Origin: Deltaproteobacteria bacterium CG_4_9_14_3_um_filter_63_12
GTDB taxonomy: Bacteria > Myxococcota_A > Bradymonadia > UBA4248 > UM-FILTER-63-12
Assembly: GCA_002789955.1 (NCBI GenBank)
Contig: PFUG01000658.1
Span: 1,403-36,211 of the forward strand
DNA: 34,809 nucleotides
Direction of reading: 5' to 3'
Position 1 is the stretch's first letter. Every line of letters starts with the position of its first letter. Positions 14,902 through 23,600 of this stretch are shown piece after piece. A model generated the notes under the pieces. It had not been told where the DNA came from. It searched no databases and saw nothing but the letters and a program-made list of their open reading frames with translations. The position numbers were made by a program, and so were the translations under genes.

Positions 14902-17736
14902 CTAGTGTTCGGTTCGGGTCCACTGGGTGCCGTCGTAGCGCAGCTCCCAGGTCGGCCAGAACTCGAAATCGGTGCGCAGCGTGAGCATGCGCTCCATGCC
15001 CTCCAGATCCATGACCTTGAGGCGCACGGACTGGCGATCCTCTTCGCCCGAGATGGCTTGCATGAACGCATCGAGGTCAGGAGTGGGGATGTCGTCGACC
15101 TCGATGATGCGCTGCACGGGGTCAATCATGTAGTGGGACGCTGGCGAGCCACCAGCGGTGTAGGTGATGTAGACGCCGCTCACATCGGTGCTGCGTTGGG
15201 CGGCGACCGCGAGGTGAGGCTCGTGCAGGAGGAGCCCTGCCCAGGAGACGATGCGGTCAACTCCGATGTTGGAGAGCTCCTTGGTCTTCACGGAGACCTC
15301 GAGCTCCTTGCCATCACGGATGACAACGAGAGCCACGTCTTCGTCCTGTGCGATCTTCTCGAGCTCCTCGAAGGTCGAGACCGTGCGCCCTTCAGCCGCG
15401 ACGATGATGTCGCCACCCTCCAACGCCAGCTCAGACGGGAACCCCGAGTAGCGCCGTACGACGTACATGACTTGGCGCTGAGCCGGCGGGCGCTTCTCGA
15501 GGTCGTCGATGCGGGCGTCGGAGAGGCCCGCTTCTCGAGCGTCCGCCAGATTGAGGGTGTGGAGCTCGACGCCGAGGCTGCGGTAGACGACGGGCTTGCC
15601 TGCGACGAGGTCGTCGACGATCCAACCCACCAGGGTGGTGGGTGTTCCCGCGAAGACAGGACCTTTGTCGTCGAAGCCGAACGAGCCCCAGAGCGCTCGG
15701 ACGCTGCCGTCGGCGTTGGCCAGCACGCCGCCGACCGTGCTCGGGGCCGCAGAGACCTCGACGACGTCGAGGTTCGAGGCGCGGAAGGCGGGGTAGTCGG
15801 GCAGCGGCAGGAGGATCGGAGCGATGCGCGTCACGGTCGACTCGTTGGACACTAGGTCGTAGTCGGCCTCACGTCCGACCAACCAGAGCTTATCGTGGGC
15901 GGCGAGGGGTGTGTCGTCGAAGCGGGCGCTCTTGACGGGGGTGTCGCCGACGAGCGCTGGGTCGTATTGGATGACCGCGAAGTTCTGAGTGGGATGCAGG
16001 AACACCACTTTGGCCGGAATGCGCAGGCTGGTCCCGAAGGTCAACTGGGCGTCACCGAGCAGGATCGAAGCGGTGTCTCTGTCCGTCACGACCAGGCCTT
16101 TGGCCGCGTCGACGACCAGTCCGGCACCAACGTAATGGGCTGCAGCCGCGCCTTCAGCGAAGTACGGCACGTCGAACTCGACCATGACCATGGAGTCCGC
16201 GAGCGCCGCCTCCACTCCCGACTCTGGCGCGGTCGAGGCGACGGTGCGGGGCTCGGGCGTCCAGACCCCTGTGGCCGGCGGCGCGGCCTCACAGGGCCAT
16301 TTGCCGGTGGCGTCTTCACGGGTGCAGCGCTGCAATGGGAACCACCGGCGGTCCAGGTAGACGACCGCGATCTGTTCCTGCGCCGAATCGAAAGGCACCG
16401 CATAACGCACACGGATGCGGGCACGGTCGTCGAGGGAGAGCAGCACGGCCCAGAGCTCGTCGACGGTGTTCACAGCCCTGCCATCGATGGACTTGATCAG
16501 TGAACCCCAAGGAATGGAGCCGCCAAAGAGGTAACCCGGACGAGCGAGATAGAGGCCTCGAACCGGCTCCCGGAAGTTCCTCGCCTGCTGATACGAGAGC
16601 GGATGAATAACGGCGGAGCCGACCTCGACGTATTCTGATGGCGTGATGGCATGCAGATCGCCGACTCGAAGCTCCACCTCAACTTCTCTCGACCCTTTGA
16701 GAATGACCAGCTTGAGCAGGTCGCCGACCGAGCCGTCCAAGTGCGTCTCGAGGGTGACGAAGTCGAGTACCGGCTCGCCCTCGATCGAGAGCAAGATGTC
16801 TCCGGGCTCGAGGGCTTCGGCGCCAGGGCCGCCGGGAACCACTTCGTCGACGACGAGCAAGCCAACGGTGTTGGCGTCCACTTCGCGAAGTTGCTTCTCG
16901 AGCTCGAGGGGTAACCCGAGTCGACGCAGCTCGTCGAAGGACTGTCGCTTGAAGACAGTCTGGATGGTGCCGCGGGTGACGGGCTTCCCCTCTTGAAAGG
17001 CGTGCAGGGCGCGCACGACGCGGTCGAGAGGCAGGAAGTAGCTGGTCTCAGCCATGAACGCGCCACCGGCGTTGAGCGCGACGGCTCGACCTTCGATGTC
17101 GATCACGGGCGAGCCGGAGGAGCCGCCCGAGGTCCCGGAGGCGGCCTGGAAGTAGAAGGTGTTGAAGTCGTTGTAGCTCAGCCCGTCATAAGCGGGTGCG
17201 TCGCGGTCGAGTCGCGCCAGCGTGCCGTTGAGAATCGAGAGCTTCTCGCCGCCATCGTTGCCGACAATCTTGACGTCGATGCCGACGCGAGCGGCCTCGG
17301 GTGCGAGCGGGATCTCGTTGACCTCGGTGAACCGGAGGTCTGCGGGATCGTACTGGTAGAAACCGAAGTCGTGCACCGGATCGCGATAGATGGCGCGTAA
17401 GTCGACCTCCTCGTGGTTGAGGAAGACCGCCTCGGCGACCACAGGGCCAGGCTGCACGAGGTGTCGATTGGTGAGGATGATCCCTCGTTCGGCGTCAACC
17501 ACAAAACCCGTGCCAAGGTAGGAGCCGCCGAACTCCGTGTCGAAATCGCGCGGCACGCTGATGCGCAAGACGACGACCCCTTTGACAACCTGGTCGAGGG
17601 TCTGCTCCCAGCCTTTGCCCGACTCCCCGAGCGCAGCTCCAGTGCCACGAGGTGGAGTGTGACCGCACGCGGCGACGCTCGCCATCACGAACAATGCGAC
17701 CAAGAACAGGCCCAGGTGGATTCTTACAGACTTCAA
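14902..17736 (-). CDS. Tandem HtrA-like lipoprotein (Nma111/Deg7-type serine protease)
   Basis: The 944-residue product starts with a lipoprotein signal (MKSVRIHLGLFLVALFVMAS, lipobox VAAC, Cys24). Module 1 is an active-looking trypsin-fold protease: His92 in LTNRHLV, Asp123 in RDPVHDFG, Ser207 in SGGSSGSPV. PDZ-like regions follow (VVPGGPGAEALEPGDILLSI). Module 2 repeats the fold but has lost the triad: TNRH is TDRD, DPVHDFG is HPTQNFA, and the Ser loop is APSTVGGV; a further PDZ region follows (ELALEGGDIIVAAEGRTV). This protease-PDZ-degenerate protease-PDZ plan and the wording around each site match eukaryotic Nma111 and plant Deg7 rather than DegP. The TTG start at 17736 is chosen because it follows GAGGGG and begins the signal peptide; the ORF's upstream 74 codons are Cys/Arg-rich shadow. 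Likely a periplasmic, membrane-tethered quality-control protease. Confidence 0.9.
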   Translation of the reverse strand: MKSVRIHLGLFLVALFVMASVAACGHTPPRGTGAALGESGKGWEQTLDQVVKGVVVLRISVPRDFDTEFGGSYLGTGFVVDAERGIILTNRHLVQPGPVVAEAVFLNHEEVDLRAIYRDPVHDFGFYQYDPADLRFTEVNEIPLAPEAARVGIDVKIVGNDGGEKLSILNGTLARLDRDAPAYDGLSYNDFNTFYFQAASGTSGGSSGSPVIDIEGRAVALNAGGAFMAETSYFLPLDRVVRALHAFQEGKPVTRGTIQTVFKRQSFDELRRLGLPLELEKQLREVDANTVGLLVVDEVVPGGPGAEALEPGDILLSIEGEPVLDFVTLETHLDGSVGDLLKLVILKGSREVEVELRVGDLHAITPSEYVEVGSAVIHPLSYQQARNFREPVRGLYLARPGYLFGGSIPWGSLIKSIDGRAVNTVDELWAVLLSLDDRARIRVRYAVPFDSAQEQIAVVYLDRRWFPLQRCTREDATGKWPCEAAPPATGVWTPEPRTVASTAPESGVEAALADSMVMVEFDVPYFAEGAAAAHYVGAGLVVDAAKGLVVTDRDTASILLGDAQLTFGTSLRIPAKVVFLHPTQNFAVIQYDPALVGDTPVKSARFDDTPLAAHDKLWLVGREADYDLVSNESTVTRIAPILLPLPDYPAFRASNLDVVEVSAAPSTVGGVLANADGSVRALWGSFGFDDKGPVFAGTPTTLVGWIVDDLVAGKPVVYRSLGVELHTLNLADAREAGLSDARIDDLEKRPPAQRQVMYVVRRYSGFPSELALEGGDIIVAAEGRTVSTFEELEKIAQDEDVALVVIRDGKELEVSVKTKELSNIGVDRIVSWAGLLLHEPHLAVAAQRSTDVSGVYITYTAGGSPASHYMIDPVQRIIEVDDIPTPDLDAFMQAISGEEDRQSVRLKVMDLEGMERMLTLRTDFEFWPTWELRYDGTQWTRTEH

Positions 17737-17960
17737 TTGCCCCTCATTTGGATTCCATTGCCAAACTTCCTCACGACCGGCTTTCGCTCCGTTCGAGGAG
17801 CAAAGGTCGGTCGTGCGCTCAGCAACTGCTTGGGATTCTTTGGCACGACACCAACTGTTGGCGTCGAACCCATCCGACGCACGGCAGTCGTTTGCGCACG
17901 AAATGCGCCAACGCTCGTCGAGTGCACATGCATTCCAACAAAGCCCGAAGCAATGCAACC

Positions 17961-18035
17961 GATCGCGAGCGCAGGGACGTGAGGTGGCTCACTTCGAGCC
18001 ACCTCCGTTCCGAGAAGCGAGCGAAATCCAATCGC
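17961..18035 (-). repeat. Full copy of GGCTCGAAG palindromic element family
   Basis: On the minus strand it reads GCGATTGGATTTCGCTCGCT, then TCTCGGAACGGAGGTGGCTC, then GAAGTGAGCCACCTCACGTC and CCTGCGCTCGCGATC. The central palindrome AGGTGGCTCGAAGTGAGCCACCT is near perfect. It lies between the phosphatase stop and the protease gene; in this copy the frame used at 12791 hits a TGA. The rest of the 17737-18073 gap is the protease leader region, where I see no convincing promoter. Confidence 0.75.
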
Positions 18036-18073
18036 AGCAGCTCTGTTCTTGAACGGCAGCGAGCGGGACTGGC

Positions 18074-19030
18074 TCAGCGCGGCTGGGTCGGCGAATCGGT
18101 GCGCATGGCAAGCAAGTCGACACCTGCGCCTTCGATGGCGGCGAGGGTCGTGTTGACGAGGTTCTCGTAGGCGGGCCCGTGGACCTTGAGCCCACCGAAG
18201 CCACCATTGAGCTCACCCGAGTAGATCCCCCCGAAGCGCGCGGTCTCATCGTCCTCGAAGACCACCCCTCGTTTGCGCAGCAGGCTGGCCACCTTGCTCA
18301 GGTTGGTCTTGGTTGGCACCGAGACAGCGAAGAAGGCCTGATCGACGGGCCAGTGGTGGCGCGTCGTGAGCAAGTACGCGAGAATCGCGCCGGAGCGGTC
18401 CCCGCCGTGATCGCAGTGAATGTAGATTTGAGAAGGCTCGAAACCTGCCGTGCCTTGGATGATCTTCTCTTGGCTGGGGAAGCGACTTCCAAAGGCGATG
18501 TCGACACGCGCCATGGACAGCGCGTCGATCTGTTCCTCGACGTTGCGGTCGAGGTGCGAACCGCTGATCACCAAGCGGACGCCACGAGCATACAGCTCGC
18601 GGATGTGGGAGGCGTCCGGCAGTGAGCCCACCCAATAGCCCTCCTGGACCTGTCGGATGTTGCGGGGCAGACCGTTGTTGGACAGGCGCCACCGGGCTCC
18701 AAAGCTGCTCGAGACCAGACTCTGGACGCCGAGCGTTTGTAGCTGTTGCGTGAGGTTTTTGTCGAAAGGCTTGGCGGCGATTTGGGTTGAAGGACTGGCC
18801 TCCTGCTTCTGAGCTGGGAGCACCATCCTCGCCGGGGCACTCGGCTCCGTGGAGTGCGGCGGAGTGTGCCTCTCGGAGGCTTGCGCAACCTCTTCCTCGC
18901 AGGACCACGCCGGAATGAGCGAGGCGACGGCGAGGAACGACGCAAGACACAAGCCCGCCAAGGCGCTCACCACGAGCGCTTTGCGAAGTCTTGGTACTGG
19001 GGGGTGTTCGAGAACTTGTGTCATGTTCAT
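18074..19030 (-). CDS. Membrane-anchored Cys-based (tyrosine/dual-specificity type) phosphatase
   Basis: The protein is 318 residues. A signal-anchor helix (about 18-42, ALVVSALAGLCLASFLAVAS) precedes a Pro/Ser-rich linker and a phosphatase domain. The catalytic loop is YIHCDHGGDRSGAILAYLL, a CX5R motif with Cys206 and Arg212. GYWVGSLPDASHIRELYARG and VRLVISGSHLDRNVEEQIDA correspond to the N-terminal part of DSP/PTP-like domains of the kind found in bacterial inositol- or protein-phosphatases. Topology puts the domain outside the inner membrane, which is unusual for protein phosphatases and fits inositol phosphate or exopolysaccharide-linked substrates better; this is inference. The ATG at 19030 is favoured over the ORF start (19180) because the hydrophobic anchor then begins near the N-terminus; the ATG at 19024 is equally possible. 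No clear ribosome site. Confidence 0.75.
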   Translation of the reverse strand: MNMTQVLEHPPVPRLRKALVVSALAGLCLASFLAVASLIPAWSCEEEVAQASERHTPPHSTEPSAPARMVLPAQKQEASPSTQIAAKPFDKNLTQQLQTLGVQSLVSSSFGARWRLSNNGLPRNIRQVQEGYWVGSLPDASHIRELYARGVRLVISGSHLDRNVEEQIDALSMARVDIAFGSRFPSQEKIIQGTAGFEPSQIYIHCDHGGDRSGAILAYLLTTRHHWPVDQAFFAVSVPTKTNLSKVASLLRKRGVVFEDDETARFGGIYSGELNGGFGGLKVHGPAYENLVNTTLAAIEGAGVDLLAMRTDSPTQPR

Positions 19031-19066
19031 ACGAAAACAGCTGATTGCCGGTCCAGCCGGGTTGTC

Positions 19067-19087
19067 GAGCCCGATACAATCGGGCTC
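19067..19087 (-). terminator. Hairpin between DUF1573 and phosphatase genes
   Basis: GAGCCCGAT-ACA-ATCGGGCTC is a perfect 9-bp stem in the 161-bp gap downstream of the DUF1573 stop. There is no T-tract. A smaller palindrome, CCTCGAGCTCGAGG, lies close upstream on the same strand. Confidence 0.4.
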
Positions 19088-19191
19088 GCGACCCTCGAGC
19101 TCGAGGCTCTGAGCCTCAGCTGTGCGAATGATAGTACGAAGATGAAGGTGTGAAAATTTTCGTCGGTCGCCTTCACTCACCTCGGCGCCAC

Positions 19192-20523
19192 CTATTTCTT
19201 CTCAGCGTGGGGCTGGAGCGCCTCGACTTTGGGGTGCTGAGGAATTTCCCCCTTTATTGCTGTGGGAATCGTCCGAGGGCGCTGAATCTGGGGCAGGTTG
19301 GACGCCGGCATTGGGTTGGCGTTCGGGGGCCGTTGGACCTGCACGCGGGCGCTGTAGATGACCTCGAGCTTCTCGGCATCACCCTTCTGATCGGTGAGGA
19401 TCCAGAGCGTGCTGTTCGCGACCTGCTTGCCTTCTGCCATCGTCATCGTGACCTGATAACGATCTCCCACCTTGTCGATCTTCGCTTGGACCATGTTCTG
19501 TGGGTCTTCGATGCCGGTGACCTTGAATTTGGTTCCCTTGATAGTGGAGACGAAGACGACGACATCGCGGGTCGATTTTCCGTTCTCATCAAAGAAGAAA
19601 TGAACCCGATCCTGATCCACGCTGATGTCGCTGGTGGCCCTTCCGTCGACACGGAGCTGGACCTCCTTGGGGGATTCGAGGTTGGTCTTCACGGTGAGCA
19701 GGCCGCCGAACCGGCGCGCCACATCGCCAGGCTTGATGGTGACCTCGAGGGTTGGCTCCTTCGCGCCTTTGACCATCTTCCCCGAGATGAGATTGGGATC
19801 GCTCGAGACCATCTCCACGACCTTCACTTCTTTGGCTTTGCTGCCGACGAGCTTGACCTGCTGGACTATGGTGTCACCCGTCATGACGTCGCCCATCGAG
19901 AGGCGCTCTGGGTCGAACCCTACGGCGACCTCGACGGTTCCTGAGATGTTGAGCTTGAAGGCAGGGTTGACGGGATCGTCAGAGCTGACGGTGACGGTCT
20001 TGGCGAGGACGCCGTGCCGACCTGCAGTGTGAACAGTGACTTCGATTTTGGCTTCTGCACCTGGGGCTACAATTGGCTCGCTGACCACGGCCGCTGTGCA
20101 CCCTCAGCCACCATCGGCGCGACTGATGGTCAAGGGTCCTAGGCCCGAGTTCTTGACCACGAATGTGTGTTTGACGTCGTCGCCTTGAGCGACGGTGCCA
20201 TAGTCGAACGACGGCGCGTCACAGCCGATCGCCGGAGCGGGCCCTGCAGGTTTGGACTCCTCGACAACCGGTTTGGCGACCTTCGGATCGACACCAGCAA
20301 CCCTGCGGAGCTGTTCGAGCTTGGCCTTCGGCGGCCGAGTCTTGGGCTCTGGAACAAGGTCCTTTGCCACTTGTGGCGCCTCGTCAGCCTCGCAGACGGG
20401 GATGGCCTCTTCGCCCTCCTTCTGAGAAGCTCCCTCGCCTTCCTCCTTTTCGTGCTCAGCACGCTGCGGTAAGCAGCCGCCAAGCAGGAGGATCAGCAGG
20501 GCGATGAAAGGGAAACGTCTCAT
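19192..20523 (-). CDS. DUF1573 lipoprotein, candidate selenoprotein (one in-frame TGA)
   Basis: Two ORFs (20104..20523 and 19192..20088) lie in one frame and are separated only by a TGA, codon 140. Read through, they give a 443-residue lipoprotein: signal MRRFPFIALLILLLGGC (lipobox LGGC), a charged linker, then a DUF1573/ASH-like beta domain. The domain reads FDYGTVAQGDDVKHTFVVKN, SGLGPLTISRADGG, [TGA], GCTAAVVSEPIVAPGAEAKI, EVTVHTAGRHGVLAKTVTVS. DUF1573 domains carry a conserved (S)CGCT motif at this exact place, so the TGA replaces the first Cys of C-G-C. A second beta-rich segment follows to the end. Nothing else in 1332 bp is damaged. The best reading is selenocysteine insertion giving a Sec-Gly-Cys redox site; a recent Cys-to-stop mutation is the rival. 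No selA/selB/selC is in the window and I could not fix a SECIS by eye. Confidence 0.72.
20104..20106 (-). other. Candidate Sec-recoded TGA codon
   Basis: The local minus-strand codons are GAT GGT GGC TGA GGG TGC ACA, i.e. D-G-G-*-G-C-T. Alignment with the DUF1573 pattern (S-C-G-C-T) puts the stop on the first Cys. A small stem UGGU/GCCA with loop CAGCGA sits 17-30 nt downstream, within the usual distance for a bacterial SECIS, but it is weak. Confidence 0.55.
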
Positions 20524-20555
20524 ACCTCTTCTCCCAGTTTGCGCGTGAGCGTATT

Positions 20556-20583
20556 GCGGCGCTCCGATGCTTCGGAGCGCCGC
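20556..20583 (-). terminator. Hairpin after the IorB-ACD fusion gene
   Basis: GCGGCGCTCCGA-TGCT-TCGGAGCGCCGC is a perfect 12-bp stem in the 113-bp gap between the fusion gene's stop and the DUF1573 start. It is the strongest hairpin in the window and separates the oxidoreductase operon from the lipoprotein gene. No T-tract follows. Confidence 0.55.
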
Positions 20584-20636
20584 GTCAGAACAACATGCTC
20601 ATATCGCATTTTTTGGCCGTTGCCAAACCCACGTTT

Positions 20637-23600
20637 TCAGCCGCGCGGGGCACCAAGGCTTTCGCTCCCTTCGAAGCGCTCGACGTCGTAGACGCGGTGG
20701 CACAGGTAGCGACCCAAAGAGCGGATGGCCTGGTCGGCCGAGCGAAATACGGGGACTCCGCGCGAGCGTATGGCGCGGGCCAGCGGATCGTATAGGCTTC
20801 CGGAGTCGACCACGACGATGATCGGCTTCTTCGATTGGTGGAAGAGCCGCGGCAGCCGCTCGACGAGCGAGCCCGTTTCTCCAATCTCATCAGGTGTGGT
20901 CTCGAGGGCCGCTGTCAGGGGCACCACTCCGACAACGAGGGCATGGATTTCCGGGCTGTCCAGCATGACGCGGATCGCGCCTTCATAGGCGTCTTCGTTG
21001 GCCATGGGCGTCAGATCCAGGGGATTGCGAGGGTTCACAAGGGCCCCGAGGCCCTGCTGCGTGAGCAGCTGCGCGAGTCGCGCCGTCGGCACGCCCGAGA
21101 GCTCCACCATGTCCACCTTGTAGCGGTGTCCTCGGATGGCATCCGCCATCCCGACGGTCTCGAAGCCCGCATTGGAGATGGCGCCGACGTGCACGCCTGC
21201 GACGTCCTTGCAGTGCAGCGCCGTACACAGCTCCATGAGCTGCTCGAACTCCTTGAAGGTGTCCGTGACGATCGCTCCCGCCTGCCCAGCCGCGGACTGG
21301 CAGACGTCGTAGTCGCCCGCGACCGCCGCCGTGTGCCCAGCGGCCGCGCTGCGCCCCTGCTCGGTGCGCCCTGCCTTGTAGAAGACGATGTCCTTGCCGG
21401 CCTCGCTGAGGGTGCGGATCGTCTGGATGCTCACCAGTCCGTCGAGATCGTTGAAACCTTCGGCGTAGAGACCGATGACATCGATGTCGTCACGGCGCCC
21501 GATGGCCATCATGACGTCGGACGGAGTCAGGTCGAGCTGGTTGCCAATGGACACCGCGAACGCCGGATCCAACGTCTCCAGGTTGCTCAAGCGGCTGACG
21601 ATGAACGCGCCGCTCTGAGAGAGCAGCGCCGCGCGACGCGCCGGTTTTGCCCAACGCTTGTCCAGCTTGCCGCTGGGGATGAAGAAGGTGTCGTAGTGGC
21701 CAGGCCGCGAGATGACGCCGAGGCTGTTCGGCCCCAGGAAGACCGTGCGACGCCCTTCCCGCCGCCCCTCCGCAATCGCCGCCCGCACCTCCTCCTTGAT
21801 GTCCTCCGAGCCCTCTGTCTCGCCGACCCCACCAGAAATCAAGATGACCGCCCCTACATCCGCCGCCCACGCCTCGCGGACCAAGGCCGGAAGCTGCTTT
21901 GCGGCCGCCGCGATGACCAGCAGGTCGAGGGGCTCTGGCGCTTCGCTCAACGTGGCGATGCAGCGCGCTCCATCCAGGGTTTCTTGTCCGGCCTTGACGG
22001 CGTAGAGCCGCTCTCGGGGGAAGCCGGAATCGAGCACATTGTTGAGGATGATGCGGCCGAAGTTCATGGCCGTCGCCGAGGCGCCGAGCACCCCGATGGA
22101 ACGCGGCTCGAGCAAGGCTTCGACGGCCGCGACCGGGCGCGCGGGCGTGCCAAGGGCGACCGGAAACAGGGTCCCTCGCCCGTCGAGGGGGATCATCCGC
22201 TGTTGCCTGAACGCAAACGGGTTGACCTCGAGCTCGGCGACGTCCGGGCCACCCTCCCCTCTGGCCACACAGAAGCGCTGCGCCAAGAGGATAAAGGCCC
22301 GGAAGCAGCGCAGGAGCTCGCCGTCGGAAACCTCGCGGCGGCGACCGCGGGCGCGGCCCGAAAGGATGTCGTAGGCCGCAGTCTTCTTGAAGAGCTCGAG
22401 GAACTCCTCGGCCGTCGTGTCCGTAGCCAGAGCTTTTGCGACGGCGATGCCTGGGAGCATCTTGCGGGCGAGGTACTCCGTATCGATGCCGCCTAGACCA
22501 GCGGCGATGACGGGACCAAATTCTCGCGTCGCCCGAATCCCAAGAAACAGCTCGTTGCCGAAGCCCGGCTGGGTTCGTTCGACAAACTCGACGACCAGCA
22601 CTCCGCGCACATCGGCCGTCTCGCGATGGCGCTCGATGAGCCGGTCGATCTCCTCGCGCACCGAGTCGTAGTCCTTGCGGACGAAGACGATGCCGTTGGC
22701 GTCGCTCTTGTGCACGACGTCCGGCGAGACCAGCTTGACGACGACTCGCTCGCCGGGGAACTGGGCCAGGGCGTCCTCGGAGATGAGCTCGTCCATGCTG
22801 AGGAAGATGTGGTGCGGGGGCGAGATCGCGCCGATCAGCTGCACGATGGTGTAGACCTCGTGCTCGAAGAGCTGGGTGCGGCCTTCTTCGTAGACGTTGC
22901 GGAGGGCGCGCTCGACGGCGTGGACTTCGGCGCCGGAGAGCTTGTCCTGCATGTGGACGACGTCGATGACGGGCATATCAGGTCGCTCCGGTTCGGCCAG
23001 GTGCTCGGTGGGGAGGGTCTCGAGCCAGTGTCTGACGGTTCTGGAGGTGGCGCCTCGCTCCAGGCCGTCGAGGTAGGCCATGGCGGCGTTGCGGCCGAAG
23101 CGAAAGGCCCGCTGGTTGACCTCGACGACGTTCTCGCCTTTGTCCTCGAAGAGGGCGGAGACGGCGTCCTCGAGGTCCTGGGGGTCGAGGGCGAGGTGCA
23201 GCGAGGCGGCGCCGAGGACGGCCATGTTGGAGGCGCGACCAGACCCCGCTGCGCGGGCGATGAGCTCGCCGTCGATGAGGATGTGACGGCGATGGGCCGA
23301 GACACGGTCGAGGACCGTCTCGATGGGGGGATAGTTGCCGATGTTGACGAAAGCGTTGAGGCTGCTGACCAGCGCGCCCTGCTCGGCGAGGTAATGGACG
23401 TAGCGCAGCGACTCGAGCGGCTCGACTGCGATGATGAGGTCGACGTGGCCGACCTGGATTAGGTCGCTGAAGATCTCGTGGCTAGCGATGCGCAGGTGGG
23501 ACTGAACGCCCCCGCCGCGCTGGCTCATGCCGTGGACTTCCGCCTGCTTGATGTGCAGACCTCGGCGCAGGGCGGCCTTGGAGATGGCTTGTGCGATGGT

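Noticed and set aside
14437-15855. Plus-strand ORF of 472 aa
   Set aside because: Covers the zinc-ribbon gene and the 3' part of the double HtrA in antisense; no motif.
17841-17857. TGGCACG that looked like a sigma-54 -24 box
   Set aside because: No GC at the required 10-bp spacing and wrong strand for the neighbouring gene.
20060-20112. Hairpin GCUGA...UCAGC spanning the TGA as a SECIS
   Set aside because: Its apical loop would lie only about 8 nt after the TGA, too close for a usual bacterial SECIS; not used as evidence.
20835-22496. Plus-strand ORF of 553 aa
   Set aside because: Antisense to the IorB-ACD fusion.
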